From Streptomyces cinerochromogenes (lineage in GTDB: Bacteria; Actinomycetota; Actinomycetes; Streptomycetales; Streptomycetaceae), in contig NZ_BMRM01000014.1 in NCBI RefSeq assembly GCF_014648635.1, positions 1 to 64,000 on the forward strand: a DNA stretch of 64,000 nt. The letters run 5' to 3'. Made by a program: the position numbers and the translations under genes. Below, piece after piece: positions 9,440 to 17,027 of the stretch. Within the stretch, counting starts at the first letter, position 1, and each line of letters opens with the position of its first letter. Below the pieces are notes generated by a model that saw only the letters and a program-made list of their open reading frames with translations, was not told the origin of the DNA and searched no databases.

Positions 9440-10249
9440 TCAGCGCACCCGGCCCGCCGCGCGCCCGGCCAGCAGGTCCCGCAGCTCCCGGGCGTTGCGC
9501 CGGCTCACGGCCAGGACCCGGTCCCCGATCCGGACGGTGAGGTTGCCGCCGTCCACGCGGAGTTCCTCGATCCGGCCGAGGGCGACGAGCCGGCTGCGGT
9601 GGATCCGCACGAAGCCGCGCGGACGCCACTGCTCCTCCAGGGTGGACAGCGGTATCCGCACCAGATGGCTGCCGTGGCCGGTGTGCAGCCGGGCGTAGTC
9701 GCCCTGCGCCTCGACGTAGGTGATGTCGGCGAGGGGCACGAACCGGGTCACCCCGCCCAGTTCCACCGGCACCTGGTCGCCGAAGGGCGGTGCCGCGGGC
9801 CCGGGGTCCGCGGGAGCGGCCGGGCGGGGCCCCTGACCGGCCCGGACCAGCTCGGCGACCCGCCGTACCGCCTCGGCGAAGCGCTCCTTGCGCAGTGGCT
9901 TGAGCAGGTAGTCCACGGCCTTGAGGTCGAAGGCGCGCACGGCGAAGTCCTCGTGGGCGGTGACGAACACGATCAGCGGCGGGGCGGCGAACCCGCCCAG
10001 CAACCGGGCCAGTTCGAGGCCGCTGAGGCCGGGCATGTCGATGTCGAGGAAGACGACGTCGAAGCCCTCCGTGCCGTCCGGGCCGTCCGCCACGGCCCGG
10101 CTCAGCAGGCGCAGCGCCTCGGTGGCCGCCGGGGCGGGTACGACGGTGCCGACCCGGGAGTCCTCCCCCAGCAGGTACAGCAGTTCCGCCAGCGCGGGTT
10201 CCTCGTCGTCCACGGCCAGGACGCGCAAGGGCACGTCGGTCACCCCCAT
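9440..10249 (-). CDS. LytTR-type response regulator
   Basis: 269 residues. The receiver domain (~8-125) has the acidic pocket AVDDEEPA, the phosphoacceptor aspartate in VVFLDIDMPG, and the conserved Thr/Lys positions in FVTAHEDF and DYLLKPLRKE. A Pro/Ala-rich linker leads to a LytTR DNA-binding domain (~160-265) containing DITYVEAQGDYARLHT and GFVRIHRSRLV. The family usually controls secretion, exopolysaccharide or cell-wall functions with a membrane kinase. No histidine kinase gene is adjacent, so the partner is unknown. The gene lies alone between the intergenic region and the GH65 gene. Confidence 0.92.
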   Translation of the reverse strand: MGVTDVPLRVLAVDDEEPALAELLYLLGEDSRVGTVVPAPAATEALRLLSRAVADGPDGTEGFDVVFLDIDMPGLSGLELARLLGGFAAPPLIVFVTAHEDFAVRAFDLKAVDYLLKPLRKERFAEAVRRVAELVRAGQGPRPAAPADPGPAAPPFGDQVPVELGGVTRFVPLADITYVEAQGDYARLHTGHGSHLVRIPLSTLEEQWRPRGFVRIHRSRLVALGRIEELRVDGGNLTVRIGDRVLAVSRRNARELRDLLAGRAAGRVR

Positions 10250-10386
10250 CTCCGGCAGCTCCTTCCGTCCTCGGCCGCTCTCCCATGGTGGTACCGCGGG
10301 CGGGCGCCGTCGAGATCACGGACGGTGGTGTGTCCGGGCTGTGATCCGGTCATGATCCCCCGGGGTACGCGCGGGCGCCCGGGGGC

Positions 10387-12756
10387 TCAGTCCGGCAGGA
10401 CCAGCCGCGCGGTCTCCCCCGGCACCACCGGGAGCACCCAGTCCCGCAGACGGACGTCGATGGGCGACTGGTCGGAGTCGGGTACGGCGATCTCCAGCAG
10501 TCCGCTGCGCAGCCGCAGCCGCACGCCCCAGTGGCCGTGGTAGCGGATGCTGAAGCCGTAGGAGGACAGCTCGGGCAGCGGGACGGGGTCGAGGGACAGG
10601 CCGCCGCCGCGGGTCTCCAGTCCGGTCAGCCCGCGCTGGACGAGGTCGAGCGTGCCGGCCATCGCGCCGAGGTGGATGCCCTCGCCGGTGGTGCCGCCCT
10701 GCAGGTCGGCGATGTCGCCCCGCAGCGCCTCCTGGACGAAGCTCCAGGCGTCGGCGCGGCGGGCGCGGGCCAGGATCCAGCCGTGGACCAGGCCGCTGAG
10801 GGTGGAGCCGTGGCTGGTGCGGTGCAGGTAGTGGTCCACGGTGGCCGGCCAGGTGTGTTCGTCCAGGTGATGGCCCAGCTGCCGGAAGAGCGAGCGGAGT
10901 TCGGGCGGCGAGAAGAGGTAGCCGAGCATCAGGACGTCGGCCTGTTTGGAGGCCTTGTAGCGGTTGACGGTGTCGCCCTCGGCCTCCAGGATCCGGTCCA
11001 GGCGCCGGATGTCCCGGTACCGCTTGCGGTAGCCGTCCCAGTCCAGTTCGGCGAGGTCGCCGTAGCCGTCGAACTGGCTGATCACCCCGTCGTGGAAGGG
11101 GACGTGCAGGGCGCGGGAGACCTCGGCCCAGCGGGCCGGCTCGTCGTCGGCGAGGCCGGTGTGTTCGAGGAGTTCCCGGCGGCGCGGCTCGGGCAGGCCG
11201 TGCAGCAGCTCCAGGGCGCGGCTGAGCACCCAGGCGGCGGTGACGTTGGTGTACGCGTTGTCGTCCAGGCCGGGCCGCTCCGCGCCGGGATAGGCGTCGT
11301 GGTACTCGTCGGGGCCGACGACGCCCCGGATGCGGTACCGGCCGAGGTGTCCGTCCCACACCGCCGACTGTCCCCAGAAGCGGGCGATCTGCAGGAGCAT
11401 CTCGGCGCCCTCGCCGTGCCGGAAGTCGATGTCGCCGGTCGCCTCGCAGTACTGCCAGACGTTGTAGGCCACGGCCGAGCCGACGTGGTGCTGGAGCCGG
11501 GAGTGGTCCGGCAGCCAGCGGCCGGAGCGCGGGTTGAGGTGCACCTGCTGGGTCTCCTCACGGCCGTCGCTGCCGCTCTGCCACGGGTAGAGCGCGCCGC
11601 ACCGGCCGAGTTCCCGGGCCGCGTGGCAGGCCGCGTCCAGGCGGCGGTGGCGGTAGCGGAGCAGGGCGCGGGAGACCTCCGGCAGGTGGAGGTTGAGGTA
11701 GGGCAGGACGAAGAGTTCGTCCCAGAAGACGTGCCCGCGGTAGGCCTCGCCGTGCAGTCCGCGGGCGGGGACGCCGACGTCCAGGTCGGCGGTGTGCGGC
11801 GAGAGGGTCTGCAGCACGTGGAACAGGTGCAGGCGCAGGATGCTGCCCGCCTCCCCGGGCACGTCGAGTGCGGTGCGCCGCCACAGCTGCTCCCAGGCCG
11901 CGCGGTGCGACTCCCGCAGTTCGTCGAATCCGGGTGCGGCGGCGGCCCGGTCGACGGCCGCGCGCAGCGGGTCGCTGATCGCCGGGTCGCGGGAGGCGTG
12001 CAGGGCGATGGTCTTGTCGACGGTCACGGTCCGGCCGGGCGGCAGCCGCAGCCTCACCCGCTGCACGGCGCGGTGGGCCTCGTTGTCGTGGGTGACCGGT
12101 CCCTCGGCGGTCAGCCGGGCGGCCAGTCCGAAGCCGATGTCGGAGGTGCGGGTACGGCAGCGCAGCCAGACGACGCCGGGTGCGGCGGTGCCGGCCTGGA
12201 TGTGGCTGAGGTGCCGGCCGTCCAGGTCCCGGTAGCGGGCGACACCGGAGTTGGTGACGGTCCCGTCGAGGGCGGCCTCCACGTCCAGCGCGACGGTGCG
12301 GCCCTCGGCGGTCAGCTCGGTGCGCAGCGCGGCCAGATGGCGGTCGTCCAGGTGGACCAGGCGCTCCTGCCGGACGACGAGGTGGGCGTCGGCGCCGAGG
12401 GGGTAGCGGGTGCGGCGCTCCAGCAGACCGGGATCGAGGTGGAGCATCTGGTGGTGCTCGCTGACGGGGGTGGTGTCCGGCGTGAGCCAGTCGCCGCCGG
12501 CCGGCCGGAAGCGCAGCGACAGCCAGTTGGGCAGGTTGACCATGTCCTCGTTCTCGACCCGGCGCCCGGCGACCTCGGAGGTGAGCCGGTCGTAGCAGCC
12601 GGCCGCGTAGGTGCCCGGGTAGTGGACCTGGTCCGCGGTGCACTCCGGCAGTGCCCCGCGGGTGGCGAAGTAGCCGTTGCCGAGGGTGCACAGCGACTCC
12701 CGCAGGCGTTCCTCGGCGGGCCGGTAGCCCTCGTACTCCCAGCGGGGCCCGTCCAC
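10387..12756 (-). CDS. Glycoside hydrolase family 65 protein (disaccharide phosphorylase-like)
   Basis: 789 residues, the usual size of GH65 enzymes. N-terminal beta-sandwich domain (LCTLGNGYFATRG), then the (alpha/alpha)6 barrel with GEAYRGHVFWDELF and the catalytic acid glutamate in VVGPDEYHD, then a C-terminal beta-domain. These enzymes phosphorolyse alpha-linked disaccharides such as trehalose, kojibiose or maltose to sugar phosphate plus glucose; the specific sugar cannot be assigned by eye. The GTG at 12756 has GAGG ~7 nt upstream and begins 2 bp after the stop codon of the molybdo-enzyme large subunit, so it is the last gene of that operon. No beta-phosphoglucomutase gene, a common partner, is seen. 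Confidence 0.9.
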   Translation of the reverse strand: MDGPRWEYEGYRPAEERLRESLCTLGNGYFATRGALPECTADQVHYPGTYAAGCYDRLTSEVAGRRVENEDMVNLPNWLSLRFRPAGGDWLTPDTTPVSEHHQMLHLDPGLLERRTRYPLGADAHLVVRQERLVHLDDRHLAALRTELTAEGRTVALDVEAALDGTVTNSGVARYRDLDGRHLSHIQAGTAAPGVVWLRCRTRTSDIGFGLAARLTAEGPVTHDNEAHRAVQRVRLRLPPGRTVTVDKTIALHASRDPAISDPLRAAVDRAAAAPGFDELRESHRAAWEQLWRRTALDVPGEAGSILRLHLFHVLQTLSPHTADLDVGVPARGLHGEAYRGHVFWDELFVLPYLNLHLPEVSRALLRYRHRRLDAACHAARELGRCGALYPWQSGSDGREETQQVHLNPRSGRWLPDHSRLQHHVGSAVAYNVWQYCEATGDIDFRHGEGAEMLLQIARFWGQSAVWDGHLGRYRIRGVVGPDEYHDAYPGAERPGLDDNAYTNVTAAWVLSRALELLHGLPEPRRRELLEHTGLADDEPARWAEVSRALHVPFHDGVISQFDGYGDLAELDWDGYRKRYRDIRRLDRILEAEGDTVNRYKASKQADVLMLGYLFSPPELRSLFRQLGHHLDEHTWPATVDHYLHRTSHGSTLSGLVHGWILARARRADAWSFVQEALRGDIADLQGGTTGEGIHLGAMAGTLDLVQRGLTGLETRGGGLSLDPVPLPELSSYGFSIRYHGHWGVRLRLRSGLLEIAVPDSDQSPIDVRLRDWVLPVVPGETARLVLPD

Positions 12757-12758
12757 CG

Positions 12759-14840
12759 TCAGCCCTCGGACAGCAGGCCGGCGAGGATCCGGTCGGGGGT
12801 GAGGGGGAGTTCGCGGAAGCGGATGCCGGTGGCGTGGTGGACGGCGTTGCCGAGGGCGGCGGCCGTGCCGACGATGCCGATCTCGCCGATGCCCTTGCTG
12901 CCCATGGGGTTGAGGTGGGGGTCGTGCTCGTCGATCCAGTCGGCCTCGACGGCCGGGACGTCGGCGTGCACGGGCACGTGGTAGGAGGCGAGGTCGGACT
13001 CGGGGAAGTCGCCGAACGCCCGGTCCAGGGTGCTGTGCTCGGTGAGGGCCATGCCCAGGCCCATGATCATGGCGCCGGTGAACTGGGAGCGTGCGGTGCG
13101 GGCGTTGAGGATCCGTCCGGCGGCGAAGATCCCGAGCAGCCGGCGGACCCGGATCTCGCCGGTGACGGTGTCGACGGCGACCTCGGCGAAGTGCGCGCCG
13201 AACGCGTGCCGCGCGTAGGGACTGTCGGCGTCGGCCGTCCCGGTGGTGTCCGCGCGGACCACCGGCCCCTGCTCGGGGTGCGCGGCGAGCCGGGCGCACG
13301 CCTCGTGCACGGCCCAGCCCCAGGAGGCGGTGCCCATGGAGCCGCCGGCCAGCGGGGCGGGCGGCAGGTCGGTGTGGCCGACCTCGGTGCGCACCCGGTC
13401 CAGGGGCACGCCGAGGGCGTCGGCGGCGATCTGAGCGAGGACGGTACGGGCTCCGGTGCCGATGTCGGCCGCGTTGAGCCGGACCACGAAGGTGCCGTCG
13501 GGCCGGGCCTCTGCGGTGGCGGTGGACGGGGCGGTCTGCACCGGGTAGGTGGCGGCGGCGACGCCGGTGCCGAGCAGCAGCGGGCCCTCGCGGCGGACGC
13601 CGGGGCGCGGGTCGCGGCCGGCCCAGCCGAAGCGGCGGGCGCCCTCGCGCAGGCACTCCACGACGTGCCGGCTGCTGAACGGTTTGCCGCTCGCCGGCTC
13701 CCGCTCGGGCTCGTTGCGGACCCGCAGCTCCACCGGGTCCAGGCCGAGCGCGTCGGCGAGTTCGTCCAGGGCGGACTCCAGGGCGTACATGCCGGGTGCC
13801 TCACCGGGGGCCCGCATCCAGGACGGGCTGGGCACGTCCAGCGGCACCACGTGGTGGGTGCTGCGCAGGTTCGGGGTGGCGTACATGACGCGGGAGACCA
13901 CGCCGGCGTATTCCACGAACTCGCGGACCCGGGAGGTCTGGGTGGTGACCTCGTGCAGTACGGCGGTGAGGCGGCCGTCCGGCCGGGCACCGAGCCGCAG
14001 CCGCTGCACGGTGGGGGCGCGGTGGCCGACGACGGCCGGCAGGTCCCGGCGGGGGTAGGCCAGGGTGACGGGCCGGCCGGTGTGCCGGGCGGCCAGCGCG
14101 GCGAGGACGACGTCGGGACGCGGGGTGCCCTTGGAGCCGAAGCCGCCGCCGACGTGTTCGGCGACGACGGTGATCCGCTCCTCCGGCAGCCGGAACAGCT
14201 GGGCGAGGACGGACCGCACGGCCGTACCGCCCTGGCTGGAGGTGTACACGGTGAGCCGGTCCCCGTCCCAGTGTGCCGTGCTCGCGTGCGGCTCCATGGG
14301 GTGGTTGTGCAGCGGCGGCACCCGGTAGACGACGTCGACGCGGACCTCGGCGGAGGCGAAGGCGGCGTCGGGGTCCCCGTGCTCGACGCGGCCGGGCTGG
14401 CCGCCCGCCTCCTCCGGGTCGTAGCCGCCCGGGTGGCCGTCGACGGGGCCGGCGTCGTGGGGGGAGGTGTCGTAGGTGACCCGGACGGCCCGGGCGGCGG
14501 CGCGGGCGGTCTCCAGGGTGTCGGCGACGGCCAGGGCGACGCACCAGCCGCGGTGCGGCACGTGCGGGTTCTGCAGCACGGCGAGCGTGCGGTCCTCGGG
14601 TTCGGCGAGCCGGGGTGCGTCGAAGGGGGTGAGGACGGCGAGGACGCCGGGCAGGGCGAGGGCGGCCGAGGTGTCGACGGCGCGGACCCGGCCGTGGGCG
14701 ACGGCGGCGGGCACGGGCCAGGCCTGGGCGCGGCCGGGCAGGGTGTACTCGGCGGCGTAGCGGGCGGCGCCGGTGAGCTTCTGCCGTCCTTCGCGGCGCT
14801 CGGCGGGGGCGCCCAGGGGGCTGCCGGTCGTGCCGGTCAT
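12759..14840 (-). CDS. paoC: Molybdopterin-binding subunit of xanthine dehydrogenase-family aldehyde oxidoreductase (PaoC/YagR-like)
   Basis: 693 residues, close to E. coli PaoC. It starts MTGTTGSPLG and has the family motifs GGGFGSKG (cofactor binding) and, near the C-terminus, GSKGIGEIG with the catalytic glutamate that activates water at the Mo centre. It should oxidise aldehydes to carboxylic acids with molybdopterin cytosine dinucleotide, passing electrons to the FeS and FAD subunits. The order FeS - FAD - Mo on the minus strand (paoA-paoB-paoC) is the standard one. No PaoD/XdhC-type maturation gene is visible next to it. No signal peptide is seen on this subunit. Confidence 0.93.
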   Translation of the reverse strand: MTGTTGSPLGAPAERREGRQKLTGAARYAAEYTLPGRAQAWPVPAAVAHGRVRAVDTSAALALPGVLAVLTPFDAPRLAEPEDRTLAVLQNPHVPHRGWCVALAVADTLETARAAARAVRVTYDTSPHDAGPVDGHPGGYDPEEAGGQPGRVEHGDPDAAFASAEVRVDVVYRVPPLHNHPMEPHASTAHWDGDRLTVYTSSQGGTAVRSVLAQLFRLPEERITVVAEHVGGGFGSKGTPRPDVVLAALAARHTGRPVTLAYPRRDLPAVVGHRAPTVQRLRLGARPDGRLTAVLHEVTTQTSRVREFVEYAGVVSRVMYATPNLRSTHHVVPLDVPSPSWMRAPGEAPGMYALESALDELADALGLDPVELRVRNEPEREPASGKPFSSRHVVECLREGARRFGWAGRDPRPGVRREGPLLLGTGVAAATYPVQTAPSTATAEARPDGTFVVRLNAADIGTGARTVLAQIAADALGVPLDRVRTEVGHTDLPPAPLAGGSMGTASWGWAVHEACARLAAHPEQGPVVRADTTGTADADSPYARHAFGAHFAEVAVDTVTGEIRVRRLLGIFAAGRILNARTARSQFTGAMIMGLGMALTEHSTLDRAFGDFPESDLASYHVPVHADVPAVEADWIDEHDPHLNPMGSKGIGEIGIVGTAAALGNAVHHATGIRFRELPLTPDRILAGLLSEG

Positions 14841-14859
14841 GGGTTCCTCCTGCTCCTCC

Positions 14860-14904
14860 TGTGACGGCTCGGGCTGTGACGGCTCGGGCTGTGACGGCTC
14901 GGGC
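14860..14904. repeat. Three perfect tandem copies of a 15-bp unit
   Basis: TGTGACGGCTCGGGC is repeated exactly three times (14860, 14875, 14890), with decayed copies continuing to about 14950. It lies in the ~105-bp gap between the FAD subunit stop and the Mo subunit start, inside an otherwise tightly packed operon. Confidence 0.9.
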
Positions 14905-14945
14905 GGTTGCGGGCTCGGGCGGCTGCGGGCCGGGGCCGTGACGGC

Positions 14946-15941
14946 TCAGGCCGGTGCGGGGGCCGGGGCGAGACGGTTCAGGACGTCGAGGGCGAGGTTG
15001 TGGGCGAGGAACACCTTGTAGGCGTTGTCCCGCAGGGGTTCGGCGTGCGCGAGTTCGAGGTCGACGGCCCCTTCGAACGCGGCGGGTGTGGCGGGGGCGC
15101 CCAGCAGGGCCAGCTCGGTGTGCCGGGCCCGCCAGGGCCGGTGGGCGAGCCCGCCGAAGGCGACCCCGACCTGGTCGACGACACCGTCCGCGACGCGCAG
15201 CACGACGGCCACCGAGGCGAGCGCGAAGGCGTACGACGCCCGGTCCCGGGCCTTGCGGTAGGCGGAGGGGACACCGGCGGTGGCGGCCGGGAGCAGCACC
15301 CCGGTGATGAGTTCACCGGGGCGGATCCAGGTGTCCCGCTCCGGGTGCTCGCCGGGCAGCCGGTGGAAGTCGGCCACCGGCAGCCGCCGGGCGCCGTCGG
15401 TGCCGTACAGCTCGACCTGGGCGTCCAGGGCGGCGAGGGCGACGGCCATGTCCGAGGGGTTGGTGGCGATGCACAGCTCGGAGTGGCCGAGGACGGCGTG
15501 GTCGCGGTGGACGCCCTCCCGGGCACCGCAGCCGCTGCCCGGCTCGCGTTTGTTGCAGGGCTTTCCCAGGTCCTGGAAGTAGGGGCAGCGGGTGCGCTGG
15601 AGCAGGTTGCCGCCGGTGGTGGCGGCGTTGCGCAGCTGCGCGGACGCGCCCGCGAGGAGCGCCTGGGACAGGGCCGGCCAGCGCTCGCGCACCCGTGGAT
15701 CGGCGGCGAGGTCGCTGTTGCGGACGGTGGCACCGACCCGCAGGGAGCCGTCGGGCAGCTCCTCGACGCCGTCCAGCGGCAGCCGGCCGATGTCGATGAG
15801 GAGGGCGGGCCGCTCCACGCCGAGTTTCAGCAGGTCCACGAGGTTGGTGCCGCCGGCCAGGTAGCGGGCGCCGGGGTGGGCCGCGTAGGCCTCGACGGCC
15901 TCCTGGACGCTGCCGGGCCTGAGGTATCCGAAGCCGGTCAC
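14946..15941 (-). CDS. paoB: FAD-binding subunit of aldehyde oxidoreductase (PaoB/YagS-like)
   Basis: 331 residues. The FAD-binding motif is RYLAGGTNLVDLLK, followed by TTGGNLLQRTRCPYF. A cysteine cluster in the segment from RTRCPYF through GKPCNKREPGSGCGA matches the insertion that carries an extra [4Fe-4S] cluster in PaoB-type subunits. The GTG start directly follows the TGA of the FeS subunit gene (TGAGTG), so the two are translationally coupled. It ferries electrons between the [2Fe-2S] subunit and the external acceptor. Confidence 0.93.
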   Translation of the reverse strand: MTGFGYLRPGSVQEAVEAYAAHPGARYLAGGTNLVDLLKLGVERPALLIDIGRLPLDGVEELPDGSLRVGATVRNSDLAADPRVRERWPALSQALLAGASAQLRNAATTGGNLLQRTRCPYFQDLGKPCNKREPGSGCGAREGVHRDHAVLGHSELCIATNPSDMAVALAALDAQVELYGTDGARRLPVADFHRLPGEHPERDTWIRPGELITGVLLPAATAGVPSAYRKARDRASYAFALASVAVVLRVADGVVDQVGVAFGGLAHRPWRARHTELALLGAPATPAAFEGAVDLELAHAEPLRDNAYKVFLAHNLALDVLNRLAPAPAPA

Positions 15942-16478
15942 TCAGATCACGTCCTCGATCGCCTCGACGATGCGCGGGTAGGCGCCGCAGCGGCACAGGT
16001 TGGCGCTCATCCGCTCGCGGATCTCGCGCCGGTCCAGCGGTACGGGCCCCTCGGCGGGGGCCGCCGGGTCGGTGACGTGGGAGAGGTGCCCGGCGGCGGC
16101 CTCGGCGAGCATGCCCACGGCGGAGCACAGCTGGCCCGGGGTGCAGTAGCCGCACTGGAAGGCGTCACGGTCCAGGAAGGCCCGCTGGAGCGGGTGCGGC
16201 TCGTCGCCGTCACCGCCCAGGCCCTCGACGGTCGTGACCTCGCTGCCGTCGAGGGTCACGGCGAGCAGCAGACAGCTGTTGAGGCGGCGCCCGTCGACCA
16301 GCACGGTGCAGGCACCGCACTGGCCGTGGTCGCAGCCCTTCTTGGACCCCGTGAGATCCAGGTCCTCACGGAGCAGGTCCAGCAGGACGCGCCGGTGGTC
16401 GACGCGCAGGGTATGGGGTTTTCCGTTGACCCGGAGGGTGACCTCGGAGTGATGGCCGGGCCGGGATGCGCTGCTCAT
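15942..16478 (-). CDS. paoA: [2Fe-2S] subunit of aldehyde oxidoreductase (PaoA/YagT-like)
   Basis: 178 residues from ATG 16478. Two [2Fe-2S] domains: the plant-type ferredoxin domain (GCDHGQCGACTVLVDG, then NSC) and the helical domain (QCGYCTPGQLCSAVG, then NLCRCGAYPRI). The mature N-terminus begins soon after the ATG. The E. coli protein is a periplasmic Tat substrate, but no twin-arginine signal is visible here, so this complex is probably cytoplasmic. It is the first gene of the paoABC-GH65 operon. The ribosome site is weak, and an in-frame extension upstream looks random. Confidence 0.93.
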   Translation of the reverse strand: MSSASRPGHHSEVTLRVNGKPHTLRVDHRRVLLDLLREDLDLTGSKKGCDHGQCGACTVLVDGRRLNSCLLLAVTLDGSEVTTVEGLGGDGDEPHPLQRAFLDRDAFQCGYCTPGQLCSAVGMLAEAAAGHLSHVTDPAAPAEGPVPLDRREIRERMSANLCRCGAYPRIVEAIEDVI

Positions 16479-16572
16479 GGCGGGGACGACCTTCCGGACG
16501 GGCGGTGTAACCGTGCAGACCGCGTATCCAGGTCGTGCCGGGCTCACACGTGCGGAAGGTCATCCGCTTCGC

Positions 16573-16806
16573 TCACGGGTAGCGGACCAGGTCGGCGACG
16601 TTGCTCGCCGCGTTCGACGGCCCTCCGGTGTTGTCGACGACGTGACCGATGGTGCCGGTGCCGCCGAGGGAGACGGTCACCATGCTGGTGAAGCGGACGT
16701 TCGGGTGGTCGGGTGCCTCGATGGCGCGGGCGGCCGTCACACCGGGGTTGACGTTGAAGCAGCAGTAGCTGCCGAGGCCGTACGCCTGGTGTGGGTGGGG
16801 CGGGCG
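16573..16806 (-). pseudogene. Remnant of a secreted beta-helix/GH55-type enzyme (C-terminal ~77 residues)
   Basis: The minus frame ends with a protein-like segment containing GLGSYCCFNVNPGVTAARAI, NVRFTSMVTVSLGGTGTIGH and NVADLVRYP before its stop. It is closed upstream by an in-frame TGA at 16807-16809 and has no start codon or ribosome site. From memory it resembles the C-terminus of large secreted Streptomyces proteins of the GH55 exo-beta-1,3-glucanase type, often annotated 'adenylyl cyclase'. The rest of the gene is absent; the adjoining DNA at 16790-16990 is simple G-rich sequence. This suggests a deletion or rearrangement junction. Family identity is moderate, truncation is clear. Confidence 0.6.
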
Positions 16807-17027
16807 TCACCGGGGTGGGAGAGGCGGCGCGGGGGGCGGGCGGGAGGCGGGTGTGCCGGTCGGGTGTGCCGGTGGGGTGCCGGTCGACGCCGGTCGGTAG
16901 GGTCGGGCGGGAGTCAGGGGCGCGGGGGTGGGGGCATCGGGGCGCGGGGGCGTGCGCGGGGCCCGGGGGCTCGCGAGGAACTCGGGGCCAGGGCCGGGAG
17001 CTGGGGGCCGGGGAGGGTGTGGAGACT

